Source of the DNA: Streptococcus moroccensis
Lineage (GTDB): Bacteria > Bacillota > Bacilli > Lactobacillales > Streptococcaceae
DNA: 37,272 nucleotides
Assembly (NCBI RefSeq): GCF_030812835.1
Contig: NZ_JAUSTM010000021.1
Coordinates: 1 to 37,272 of the forward strand
Direction of reading: 5' to 3'
This document shows, one piece after another, positions 17,121 through 24,966 of the stretch. Each line of letters begins with the position of its first letter. Position 1 is the stretch's first letter. Under the pieces are notes generated by a model. That model was not told the DNA's origin. It worked only from the letters and a program-made list of their open reading frames with translations, and did not search any database. Position numbers and translations under genes: made by a program.

Positions 17121-17144
17121 CCTCTCCGTTCAAAAATGGAGAGG
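17121..17144. terminator. Bidirectional terminator between convergent genes
   Basis: CCTCTCC / GGAGAGG stem. Plus side followed by TTTGTTTT, minus side by TATTTTTAT. It serves both the operon ending at 17115 and the gene ending at 17151. Confidence 0.85.
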
Positions 17145-17150
17145 TTTGTT

Positions 17151-18830
17151 TTATTCATTCGTTTCTTTTTCTTCCTCACTTGGATTAACCTTGAACTGCT
17201 TGAGGTAATTGTCCTTGCTCAGCTCACCTGAGAAGCTGTCCCCGACTTTCAAGAACGGTAATTGGTCTGTCGAGTCTTCCGTTGCTTTGACTTTGTAAAT
17301 GTCACCAGAAGAGGAAATATAGTAAACCGTTGAGCCATTGATCATTTGGCTGGCCAATTGATCCACCACTCCTGTAATGATTTCGACTTCGGCCTGACCA
17401 GCAGCAGAGCTTGCTGTGCCAGATAGGGCTGAAGTGTCTAAATCGGTAAACTGCGAGATCAATTGCTCAATGTCATTATTGACCGTCACCTGTTGGTAGT
17501 CTTCGGCATCTACAAGGGCATAGGACTTAACCAGGCCTGCATCGTCTTTGAGCGATACCAGATAATAGGCTTTTTCATTGAGCTTCACAAGTGTTGGCGC
17601 AGTCGCCACATAGCCTTTTTCTTGGACCTCTCCTTCTGCTGATTCCATGGCAGCAGATTCCGTCGCTGAAGCCAACTTGTAGTTGGTCACTTCCCGAGTC
17701 CGCATATTAACCAAGATAAAGCCAAGGTTGGATGAATCTGCTGTCGCAGAGGTAATCCCCGTGTAGAGGTAGATATCTGATCCGATGGAAATGTAGTTAT
17801 AGCTATCCGTCGTCTCCTTGACACCGGTCTGGCTAAAGACCGTGTTCCAGAAACCATCTTGATAGGTATAGTAATCATCCACGCGGGTCAGAACATTGTT
17901 GGCTGAGAAGACCCGGTCCACCCAGTCAGGAATAGCATCAAGACTGTATTCCTTGGTTTCACCCGTCACTGCATCTAGAAGAATCACACCGACAGGGTCT
18001 TTCGAAGTCAGCATGAAACGTGGTTTGTAAATAGTTGCCACGTAGTAAGGGTTCCCTGCATCATCGACTTCAAAAGAAGGGTCTCCAAAAATGGTGAAGG
18101 GATGCTTAAACCGTAGGTAACGCAGGGTATCTCTGAAGAGATACTCAGAGTCCGAGTACTTCATGGGTTGCTCCAGTGGAGCTAGTTCAGCCTTACCAGT
18201 CGTTTGGTTGACCTTAACATAGTAGCCAATCCCTTCTGTCCGATTGGACAACCATTTCCAGAAGTTCTTGTATTCTAAAGGCGACACGCGATAAGGCTGG
18301 TTGCCAATCGTTACTTGACGGTAATCGTCTGAAATACCAAACTGTGATACCTTATCAATGGTACCTAGGTAGGTATCCCCAATTTTCTTGGCAGATTTGC
18401 GGTCCAAAAGAGCCAAGGTCGAAATATCTGTTTCAGGGAAATCCTGGGTAAAATCAGCCTCCTTCACCGTAATCACATTAGCATAGCTTTTTGCCCGGAA
18501 AACCCGTGAATTGAGCAGGTTCAAGCCCATTATCAAAGCGACTAATCCGACGATAGCCAGACCGATTCCTTTGAGCCATTTATCTTGGACAGTGTTAATT
18601 GGATTCACTTCCTTGCGACCTGTATTGGTCGCTTTTTGGGCATTTGCTTTTCCTATTGTATCTATCGCTGTCGTCAAGGATAAGCCAACAAAGGCTAAAA
18701 TCAAGCCCTCAATCACAAACCACCAAAAGTCCGTACTCAGCGGATTCAAGGGTGGTAAGAACATCCAATAACTGACCAGCATAGCACCAATCCACAAAAT
18801 AACCAACCCTTTTTTGAACATTTCTTTCAT
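17151..18830 (-). CDS. Large membrane protein of unknown function
   Basis: I do not recognise a named family. From ATG 18830 the protein is 559 residues, with three hydrophobic segments near the N-terminus (about 7-24, 34-52 and 85-101). About 450 polar residues follow, probably outside the cell. The soluble part is rich in beta-type repeats with YYVATIYKPRF, VGVILLDAVTGETKEYSL, LGFILVNMRTREVTNYKL and VYYISSSGDIYKVKA, each pairing a hydrophobic strand with an Asp/Asn turn. It looks like a WD/PQQ-like or YycI-like beta domain, but I cannot name it. Three Met codons compete at the start; GGAGG at 18836-18840 sits five bases before ATG 18830 and only two before ATG 18833, so 18830 is preferred. 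It is transcribed alone, convergent to the two-component operon. Confidence 0.8.
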   Translation of the reverse strand: MKEMFKKGLVILWIGAMLVSYWMFLPPLNPLSTDFWWFVIEGLILAFVGLSLTTAIDTIGKANAQKATNTGRKEVNPINTVQDKWLKGIGLAIVGLVALIMGLNLLNSRVFRAKSYANVITVKEADFTQDFPETDISTLALLDRKSAKKIGDTYLGTIDKVSQFGISDDYRQVTIGNQPYRVSPLEYKNFWKWLSNRTEGIGYYVKVNQTTGKAELAPLEQPMKYSDSEYLFRDTLRYLRFKHPFTIFGDPSFEVDDAGNPYYVATIYKPRFMLTSKDPVGVILLDAVTGETKEYSLDAIPDWVDRVFSANNVLTRVDDYYTYQDGFWNTVFSQTGVKETTDSYNYISIGSDIYLYTGITSATADSSNLGFILVNMRTREVTNYKLASATESAAMESAEGEVQEKGYVATAPTLVKLNEKAYYLVSLKDDAGLVKSYALVDAEDYQQVTVNNDIEQLISQFTDLDTSALSGTASSAAGQAEVEIITGVVDQLASQMINGSTVYYISSSGDIYKVKATEDSTDQLPFLKVGDSFSGELSKDNYLKQFKVNPSEEEKETNE

Positions 18831-18999
18831 CATAACCTCCATAACTCTATTAATTATTATACCATTTTTAGGTTTAGAGGTCAGAAACCAAAAGTTAGCA
18901 TTAAGAGCTTAGATTCGACTTGAATGTTCACCGTCATCAAAACACTACAAATGGAGCATGGCGTTTTAATGACCAATAATACACAATCCCTCTGTGTTC

Positions 19000-19008
19000 T
19001 GTTATAAT
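19000..19008 (+). promoter_or_regulatory. Extended -10 promoter of tehB
   Basis: TGTTATAAT at 19000-19008, followed by a leader of about 70 bases with AAGGAGG at 19073-19079 before the ATG at 19085. Confidence 0.6.
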
Positions 19009-19084
19009 AAGGGAAATAGCTCAGTTAAAACTATTATCTGACCAAGCAGAGACCTATTCATCTACTCTCGACAAGGAGGCCTAT

Positions 19085-19951
19085 ATGCACGATACCCTTA
19101 TCCCTTATAAAACCATGCCCGAGTGGACCGCTCAGACTCTTCCGCAGGTCTTTCAAGAGCGCCACAATACCAAGCCAGGAACCTGGGCAAGATTAACCAT
19201 CCTCTCTGGCAAACTCCGCTTCATCAGTCTCGATGAAAACGAAACTGTTCTAGACGAAGTCGTCTTTGACGCTGACAGCAACATCCCTTTTGTCGAGCCC
19301 CAAGCCTGGCACCGTGTGGAGCCTGTCACAGATGACCTGCGTTGCCAGCTGACCTTTTATTGCCAGCCGAGAGACTATGTGGCCAAGAAATATGGCCTCA
19401 CGCCCACTCATTCAGAGGTTCACTTCACAGCTCCTTTTCTCTCACCAAACAGCAAAATCCTTGACCTCGGCTCAGGGCGTGGTCGCAACAGCCTCTATCT
19501 GGCGAGACTAGGCCATGAGGTGACAGCTCTTGATGTCGACCAAAAAGCCCTCGCTCTCCTAGAAGAGATGGCTGAGACCGAAAATCTCCCCATGACCATC
19601 GCTCCTTATGACATCAACACCGCCAAGCTTGACGAAGACTATGACGCCATCATCTCCACTGTCGTCTTCATGGGTCTAGAAGCTGATAGCGTCCCAGAGG
19701 TCATTGCCAATATGCAGGAGCACACCAATCCTGGTGGTTACAACCTGATTGTCTGCGCCATGGACACTGAGGCAACACCCTGTCCTATGCCATTCTCCTT
19801 CACCTTTAAAGAAGGCGAACTTCGCCAGTACTATACCGATTGGGAGCTCATCAAGTACAATGAAAATATGGGCGAACTCCATAAACGCGATGAAAACGGC
19901 AACCGCCTCAAGATGCAGTTTGTCACCATGTTAGCCCGCAAGCCTCACTAA
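19085..19951 (+). CDS. tehB: SAM-dependent methyltransferase TehB with N-terminal cupin-like domain
   Basis: Confers tellurite resistance in relatives; the normal role is probably methylation of a small molecule or metalloid oxyanion. The 288-residue protein is the long form. An N-terminal DUF1971 cupin-like domain (about 1-110) has the pattern TWARLTILSGKLRF ... WHRVEP ... LTFYCQPRDY. A class I methyltransferase follows, with motif I ILDLGSGRGRNSLYLA (about 125-140), DVDQKAL after strand 2, and DAIISTVVFMGL after motif II. The strong AAGGAGG supports the start. It lies upstream of exoA, with no terminator between them but a separate exoA promoter. Confidence 0.92.
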   Translation: MHDTLIPYKTMPEWTAQTLPQVFQERHNTKPGTWARLTILSGKLRFISLDENETVLDEVVFDADSNIPFVEPQAWHRVEPVTDDLRCQLTFYCQPRDYVAKKYGLTPTHSEVHFTAPFLSPNSKILDLGSGRGRNSLYLARLGHEVTALDVDQKALALLEEMAETENLPMTIAPYDINTAKLDEDYDAIISTVVFMGLEADSVPEVIANMQEHTNPGGYNLIVCAMDTEATPCPMPFSFTFKEGELRQYYTDWELIKYNENMGELHKRDENGNRLKMQFVTMLARKPH

Positions 19952-19991
19952 GCCACAGTTCCCTCGGGTCGCACAGCCAAAGGATTTTTGA

Positions 19992-19997
19992 TATAAT
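19992..19997 (+). promoter_or_regulatory. -10 of exoA promoter
   Basis: TATAAT in the 77-base gap between tehB and exoA; AAAAGGA lies before the exoA ATG. Confidence 0.55.
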
Positions 19998-20028
19998 AGA
20001 AGCACTACGACTTAGAAAAGGAACCTCT

Positions 20029-20856
20029 ATGAAACTCATCTCTTGGAATATCGATTCCTTAAACGCTGCCCTCACTAGTACCTCGCCACGCGCCCTTTTG
20101 TCACAAGCTGTGCTGGATACTCTAGCCCTCCATGACGCAGATGTCATCGCGATTCAGGAGACCAAACTCTCCGCGGCAGGGCCTACTGGCAAGCATTTAA
20201 CCATTCTGGCAGAACGTTTTCCTAACTATGAGATTGCCTGGCGCTCCTCTATCGAGCCAGCTCGCAAGGGCTACGCAGGAACCATGTTTCTCTACAAGAA
20301 AAATCTAACACCCATCATCACCTATCCAGAGATTGGTGCCCCAACGACCATGGATGTTGAAGGTCGCATCATCACGTTGGAGTTTGAGGATTGCTTTGTG
20401 ACCCAGGTCTATACGCCCAACGCAGGCGATGGGCTTCGTCGTCTTGCAGACCGTCAAATCTGGGATGAAAAATACGCCGACTATCTCGCTGAGCTTGATG
20501 CCAAAAAGCCGGTTCTTGCCACTGGGGACTATAACGTTGCTCATAAAGAGATTGACCTAGCCCATCCTTCTAGTAACCGTCAATCTCCGGGCTTTACCGA
20601 TGAGGAACGCCAAGGCTTTACCGACCTTCTCGCTAGAGGTTTTGTTGATACCTATCGTTACCTGCACGGTGATGTCCTTGGGGCCTATACATGGTGGGCA
20701 CAACGCAGCAAAACCAGCAAAATAAACAATTCGGGCTGGAGAATCGATTACTGGCTGACCAGTGACCGTGTGGCCAAACAGGTTGTCCGCTCTGAGATGA
20801 TCGACTCTGGAAGCCGTCAGGACCATGCCCCAATCTTGATGGAAATTAATCTCTAA
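20029..20856 (+). CDS. exoA: Exodeoxyribonuclease III / AP endonuclease
   Basis: Base-excision repair enzyme that cuts abasic sites and degrades 3' ends of duplex DNA. The 275-residue protein has the exonuclease-endonuclease-phosphatase motifs: SWNIDSLNAAL (about 4-14), IQETKLS with the metal-binding Glu (about 42-48), YAGTMFLYKK, VYTPNAG, the TGDYNVAHKEIDLAHP catalytic Asp-Asn loop, WRIDYWLTSD, and the final DHAPILMEI with the catalytic Asp-His. Length is normal. A terminator follows directly. It is the last gene before the A+T-rich block. Confidence 0.96.
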   Translation: MKLISWNIDSLNAALTSTSPRALLSQAVLDTLALHDADVIAIQETKLSAAGPTGKHLTILAERFPNYEIAWRSSIEPARKGYAGTMFLYKKNLTPIITYPEIGAPTTMDVEGRIITLEFEDCFVTQVYTPNAGDGLRRLADRQIWDEKYADYLAELDAKKPVLATGDYNVAHKEIDLAHPSSNRQSPGFTDEERQGFTDLLARGFVDTYRYLHGDVLGAYTWWAQRSKTSKINNSGWRIDYWLTSDRVAKQVVRSEMIDSGSRQDHAPILMEINL

Positions 20857-20869
20857 TACATCCAAACCT

Positions 20870-20896
20870 AACCGCAAGGTCTTCCCTTGCGGTTTT
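20870..20896 (+). terminator. Terminator of exoA
   Basis: AACCGCAAGG, loop, CTTGCGGTT, TT C. A GC-rich stem with a short T tail. Confidence 0.75.
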
Positions 20897-21258
20897 CATC
20901 TGTTATAAAAGGTCAGACGTAAGTTCTTAATGCTCAAAAAGAGTAATCTTACTAATTCGTTTCAATGAATCCTGAAGGGTCTCTTTAAAGAGTGCTTAAA
21001 ACTCTGGTTTGTCAGGGTTTGATTTCATATTTATAGAAAAAGCTTTAACTTGAGCCTTTATCTGCTTTTTATTATGCTTGAAATTTGATTAAATTTCATC
21101 TAACTTGAAACAAGTCAGGTAACTTTTCTAGTAGGACTTTTCAGTTTCTTCATTGAAACAGTCGCTGCATAGCGTACACAATATTCCTTCTTTTTGAATA
21201 ACATTTTGATATTCAGATGGAATTACATTCGAATATAATAATATATGTCTAGTTATGA
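20897..21258. other. Gene-free A+T-rich stretch at the left edge of the etf block
   Basis: No intact gene. On the minus strand one frame from about 21238 to 20945 reads like coding sequence (for example VIPSEYQNVIQKEG, CTLCSDCFNEETEK, QIKAQVKAFSINMKSNPDKPEF) but is broken by several stops. It may be a decayed gene or simply A-rich noise; I could not identify it. Confidence 0.35.
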
Positions 21259-21801
21259 CTAATCAATTTGTAGAACAGTTTTGATGAAATCAGGAATATT
21301 ATTAATTAAATAGTTTACCCCTTCTTCCAAACTCATCTCGAAATCACCAATAACAATTTGCCAACCAACATAAGTCGAACCAACCACATAGGTATGAAGT
21401 TGAATTAGCTGTTCATTACTAATAAGTTTCATGTTTAAAAAACTTTTGAAGCGTTCAAGATTAGATTTTATACAATAGCTATATAAAGAATTTTGGTCAT
21501 CAGGATTTGCGAAAAGATGTTCAAAGATTGCTTGATTATTTTTTAGTATTAGAAAACTTTTAAAAAAATGCTTTCTGAAGTCACGGTCAGCTAAAAAGTC
21601 ATTATAAGTCTCTGATAACAGTTTATCATATAGACAATTAGAGAGATCATATTTATCTGTAAAATAGTGATAGAAAGTAGGTCTAGATACATGAGCTAAT
21701 TCTAAGATATTTTTTACAGATATATCTTCAACAACTTGTTTTTGAAGTAAAATTTGATATGCCTCTAAAATACGATTTTTGGCCGATAAATGTGCAGTCA
21801 T
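21259..21801 (-). CDS. TetR/AcrR-family transcriptional regulator
   Basis: Probable ligand-responsive repressor of the acd-etfB-etfA operon lying just upstream on the same strand. The 180-residue protein has an N-terminal helix-turn-helix (about 24-47) with VKNILELAHVSRPTFYHYFTDKYDL, the classic TetR pattern and close to the DhaS branch. A helical ligand-binding domain of about 130 residues follows. ATG 21801 is chosen because GGAGAAG lies seven bases before it; an upstream in-frame ATG (21831) has no such site. The gene has its own promoter directly after the etfA terminator, so it can be expressed independently. The composition is A+T-rich like the rest of the block. Confidence 0.88.
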   Translation of the reverse strand: MTAHLSAKNRILEAYQILLQKQVVEDISVKNILELAHVSRPTFYHYFTDKYDLSNCLYDKLLSETYNDFLADRDFRKHFFKSFLILKNNQAIFEHLFANPDDQNSLYSYCIKSNLERFKSFLNMKLISNEQLIQLHTYVVGSTYVGWQIVIGDFEMSLEEGVNYLINNIPDFIKTVLQID

Positions 21802-21813
21802 GCTTCTTCTCCT

Positions 21814-21850
21814 TTTATATATTATAAACAAAAATAAATATTTTTTTCAA
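21814..21850 (-). promoter_or_regulatory. tetR promoter with overlapping inverted repeat
   Basis: -35 TTGAAA (21845-21850), 18-base spacer, -10 TATAAT (21821-21826). TTTATA-nnn-TATAAA at 21814-21828 is a perfect inverted repeat over the -10 and could be an autoregulatory operator, though A+T richness makes such repeats cheap. Confidence 0.5.
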
Positions 21851-21853
21851 ATC

Positions 21854-21881
21854 AAAAAGGCATGAAAATTGTTCTCATGCC
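21854..21881 (-). terminator. Terminator of the acd-etfB-etfA operon
   Basis: Minus strand: GGCATGA, loop, TCATGCC, TTTTT. It lies right after etfA and before the tetR promoter. Confidence 0.8.
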
Positions 21882-21887
21882 CAAAAT

Positions 21888-22877
21888 TTAAAAATATTTT
21901 TTTGATAGCAATTCTATCACTTTATTAGCATCTCCAACTGCGCCATAATCTGAGACATTAAATATCTTCGCCTTATTGTCATTATTGATATTGTAAACGA
22001 CTTTTGATTTCTCCATACCACTGACAAAATGTATAGCCCCTGATATTCCAAAACCAATGAAAAGTTGGGGCTTAATTGAAACACCACTTGTCCCAATGAC
22101 ATGTGTTTCATCAGATACAAATCCACTATCGGTAAAACTTCTTGTATAGCCTAAACCTACACCTAGTTTATGAGATAATTTTTCAAGTAAATCAAAAGAA
22201 CTTTTATTAGCAACTCCACGGCCTGCAACAAGAGCAATATCAGCCTCAGTCAAACTTTTCTCTGTTTGAGTTTGCTCTACCACTTCAAGCAGAACCTCTT
22301 GTGAAGTTAAACTTTGGTAGCTTGCTTGAGAGTTGATAATCTCAACATTTGATATTGGTTCAAAATCCTGCTTTTCTAATATTCCTGGGCGTACTGATGC
22401 CATGATTGGTCGATGTTTAGAAATGTAAATTTCACTAACTACTTTTCCACCAAAAGCTGGCACCAGACAATTAATTCTATTTTTTTCAGTATCGTGGCAA
22501 ATATCTACACAATGTGCTGCAAGTCCTGTTCGATTTTTTATAGCAACGGTAGGCGCTAATTCAGAACCTATGGCTGTCGCTCCAATAAAAAACATTTCTG
22601 GAGAATATAGACTAATTAATTCTGAAACAACCTTAGCATAGACATCTTGTCTATAAATTGATAAGTTCTCATTATCAACTTGATAGATTTTTTCAGTACC
22701 TAATTCTTGTAGAGCAGAAATTTTTTCTGCATTATTATAGCCTAAAACAACCGTTGAAATAATACTATCAGGTATTGTTTTTTTTAATTGTTTTGCTTTA
22801 GTCAATAGTTCTTGATAGACTGATGCTAACTGATTATTTATAAATTCTGCATAAATCCAAATTTCTTTTTGTGCCAT
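21888..22877 (-). CDS. etfA: Electron transfer flavoprotein subunit alpha
   Basis: FAD-carrying half of the soluble ETF heterodimer, which shuttles electrons between an acyl-CoA dehydrogenase-type partner and another redox pool. The 329-residue protein is full length. Its C-terminal FAD domain is intact: GRGV (219-222), YTRSFTDSGFV with the flavin-tuning Arg245, GTSGVSIKP (262-270), GISGAIHF (277-284) and NVSDYGAVGD (307-316). Where human-type ETF has GISGAIQH, this protein has HF, a difference near the flavin. It follows etfB with a nine-base gap and is followed by a terminator. ETF is not part of standard streptococcal metabolism. Confidence 0.95.
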   Translation of the reverse strand: MAQKEIWIYAEFINNQLASVYQELLTKAKQLKKTIPDSIISTVVLGYNNAEKISALQELGTEKIYQVDNENLSIYRQDVYAKVVSELISLYSPEMFFIGATAIGSELAPTVAIKNRTGLAAHCVDICHDTEKNRINCLVPAFGGKVVSEIYISKHRPIMASVRPGILEKQDFEPISNVEIINSQASYQSLTSQEVLLEVVEQTQTEKSLTEADIALVAGRGVANKSSFDLLEKLSHKLGVGLGYTRSFTDSGFVSDETHVIGTSGVSIKPQLFIGFGISGAIHFVSGMEKSKVVYNINNDNKAKIFNVSDYGAVGDANKVIELLSKKYF

Positions 22878-22886
22878 ATTTATCTC

Positions 22887-23684
22887 CTACTTATTTCTAA
22901 TAGCTTCAATTGCTTGGTAGAGCTGTTCTGCAATCTCTTCTGGACGTTGGCTAAGCATTTTGACTTCTTTTTTTATTTCTCTAACTACCAAATTACCATT
23001 TTGAGATGGAGAGCCTGCTAAACCAATGTACTCTTCTTCGATAGCTACTAGGTTTTCTGTTGACCAGACTTCTAATGGCTTATTTTTAGCATCATAGATA
23101 GATGGTACTGACATGTAACGAATATTATTAATAGAGGCGTTCACACCTAGAACTGCTGGTGTTGGCATTTTATAACGACCTATACCATTGTCCAACTTTT
23201 TGTTCACAATGACATACTCTTGCTCTTCTGCCACAATATTAGTAACATTTGCAGCATGAGGTATATTCAGCCATTCTCCAATTTGTGAAGGAACATGAGC
23301 AGTAGCACCATCAGAACTTTCATTACCAGCAATAATTAAATCAAAATTTCCTATTGTCTCAATAACTTTGCTTAGGACATATGATGTTGAAAATGTATCG
23401 CTTCCTGCAACTTTATTGTCGCTTAAAAGGATGGCTTTATCAGCTCCGAACGCTAATGCTTCATAAAGTTGTGTCTTCGCAGCTTCTGGTCCCATTGAAA
23501 TGACAACAACCTCTGCACCAAATTTGTCTTTTAGACGTAAACCCTCTTCTAGAGCATGAAGGTCACTTTGCCCAATTACAGTTGGTATGTTTGTCCTAAC
23601 TAAAGATTTTGTCTCTGAGTCCATTTGAATCTGATTGTAGTAACTTGGGTCTGGTACAGATTTAACACATATAATAATTTTCAT
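22887..23684 (-). CDS. etfB: Electron transfer flavoprotein subunit beta
   Basis: Second ETF subunit, binding AMP in classical ETFs or a second FAD in electron-bifurcating ETFs. The 265-residue protein has SMGPEAAKTQLYEALAFGADKAILLSD (about 63-89), GSDTFSTSYVLS (94-105) and a nucleotide loop GNESSDGATAHVPSQ (120-134). Classical AMP-binding EtfB has an Asp-Asp-Asp ... Asn-Gln-Thr pattern in this loop. The sequence here is closer to the DGDTAQVGP pattern of bifurcating EtfB and FixA, but with Ala for Asp and His for Gln. That makes a second FAD possible, not proven. It lies between acd (14-base gap) and etfA (nine-base gap), each gene having its own ribosome site. Confidence 0.95.
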   Translation of the reverse strand: MKIIICVKSVPDPSYYNQIQMDSETKSLVRTNIPTVIGQSDLHALEEGLRLKDKFGAEVVVISMGPEAAKTQLYEALAFGADKAILLSDNKVAGSDTFSTSYVLSKVIETIGNFDLIIAGNESSDGATAHVPSQIGEWLNIPHAANVTNIVAEEQEYVIVNKKLDNGIGRYKMPTPAVLGVNASINNIRYMSVPSIYDAKNKPLEVWSTENLVAIEEEYIGLAGSPSQNGNLVVREIKKEVKMLSQRPEEIAEQLYQAIEAIRNK

Positions 23685-23698
23685 TTCTTATATCTCCT

Positions 23699-24835
23699 TT
23701 ATAGGCTACTTCCAATAAAATTAACTGCACTTTTATCACTAACACATGGATGTTCAAGAGCAGCAGCATCTCTATAGAATCGTTCAATTCCTGTTTCGTA
23801 AATCTCTCCCATACCTCCATACAATGCATTACATTCAGTTGTTACTTCTCGTAATAGGTCAACACCTTCAACTTTACAAGATAGTGCCTCCATACCATCT
23901 CTTTGTCCATTAGTCATATTAGCTAAATGACCATATACTGAGTTTCGAAATGCACTGATTTTTGATTTTAAACGTCCACAAGTCCACCGCATTGATTCAT
24001 GTGCATCCCATAATGAACTTCCAAACTGAACACGTGATTTCAAATAATCAACTGTCTGTTCAAGAACTCTTTCACATGCTCCAAGGGTCATAGCGCCGTA
24101 AATCCCCAGTTCCTCAGGTGATGTTAAAATTAAATTACGTACATGGTTAAGTCTACTACTTTCAGGGACTCTAACGTTATCTAAGTATATTGACCCAGTG
24201 CGACTTCCTTTCAGTCCAACTTTATGTTCAATATGGCCTACTGAGAATCCTTCAATATCAGTTGGAATAACGAAAATTTCAAGACCATCACACGATGGCA
24301 AGGTTACATGTTCTTTAGTTCTAGCACATACGATAATATAATCAGCAAAGTCACACTCAGTGATAAAAATTTTACTGCCGTTAATGACCCATTCATTCCC
24401 TTCTTTTTGGGCAACTGTTTCATAGCCATCAAAGAAACTTCCCCCTGCAGGTTCACAGCTAGCTAAACCTAAAATATACTCCCCATTGATAACTGGTTTA
24501 ACATATCTTTCAATTTGTTCCTTTGTTGCTGCATTATGATCATAAAACACACGATTATTAATCTGAATTAAAGCAGTTAAAAACGCAAAATTGAGACTTT
24601 CTCTTCCCAATTCTTCCAATAACAAACCCCAACTTATATAGTCTTCACCCATACCACCTAAATCTTTAGGAACAGGTAATTTTGCATAGCCTAAGCGAGC
24701 AAGTTCCTTCAGTAGATTTTTAGGACCTTCGTCATTCTCTTCCATATTAGGAATAAAAGGTCTTACTTTCTCTTGAGCAAATCTTCTAAATGCTTTTTGC
24801 AACAGTAATCTTTCTTCATTCATATACCACATCAT
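23699..24835 (-). CDS. Acyl-CoA dehydrogenase-family flavoprotein, divergent active site
   Basis: Probably an FAD enzyme that oxidises or reduces the alpha-beta bond of a thioester, exchanging electrons with the adjacent ETF. The 378-residue protein has the normal length and fold markers: GLASCEPAGGSF (123-134, usually TEPGAGSD), INGSKIFITECDFADYIIV (151-169), EHKVGLKGSRTG (203-214), LDNVRVPES (218-226), a C-terminal GGMGEIYETGIERFYRDA (340-357). The usual catalytic Glu of the YEGT motif is absent: the equivalent stretch reads EHPCVSD, with Cys364 at that position. Glu242 (in SPEELGIYGAM) aligns by eye with the base of isovaleryl-CoA dehydrogenase. GGGGA lies five bases before ATG 24835. First gene of the operon. 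No CoA ligase or transferase is nearby, so the substrate is unknown. Confidence 0.88.
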   Translation of the reverse strand: MMWYMNEERLLLQKAFRRFAQEKVRPFIPNMEENDEGPKNLLKELARLGYAKLPVPKDLGGMGEDYISWGLLLEELGRESLNFAFLTALIQINNRVFYDHNAATKEQIERYVKPVINGEYILGLASCEPAGGSFFDGYETVAQKEGNEWVINGSKIFITECDFADYIIVCARTKEHVTLPSCDGLEIFVIPTDIEGFSVGHIEHKVGLKGSRTGSIYLDNVRVPESSRLNHVRNLILTSPEELGIYGAMTLGACERVLEQTVDYLKSRVQFGSSLWDAHESMRWTCGRLKSKISAFRNSVYGHLANMTNGQRDGMEALSCKVEGVDLLREVTTECNALYGGMGEIYETGIERFYRDAAALEHPCVSDKSAVNFIGSSL

Positions 24836-24887
24836 AGTTATCCCCTTTGTGATTTTTTTAATTTTATCTATAAGTTGATTTTATCAA

Positions 24888-24901
24888 ATTAAACGCTTAC
24901 A
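24888..24901. promoter_or_regulatory. Possible cre box upstream of acd
   Basis: ATTAAACGCTTACA matches TGWAANCGNTNWCA at 12 of 14 positions (mismatches at the first two). It is 53 bases before the acd start codon. Confidence 0.45.
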
Positions 24902-24943
24902 TAGAATTTACAAATATTTTCCCGTGTTAAGTCCTATACTTAC

Positions 24944-24966
24944 AAATTTAATAAAATGTTAAATTT
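24944..24966. promoter_or_regulatory. Perfect 8+8 inverted repeat, candidate TetR operator
   Basis: AAATTTAA and TTAAATTT arms separated by seven bases, about 110 bases upstream of acd. The arm length and spacing suit a TetR dimer, but the sequence is pure A+T. Confidence 0.35.

Noticed and set aside
20945..21238. Minus-strand frame interpreted as an old gene
   Set aside because: Coding-like in parts, but with several stops and no recognisable match; reported only as a gene-free stretch.
24875..24887. FabT-like box (TTGATTTTATCAA) upstream of acd
   Set aside because: Arms resemble the FabT half-site TTATCAAATT on one side only; the spacing of the other half is shifted by two bases, so I do not assign it to FabT.
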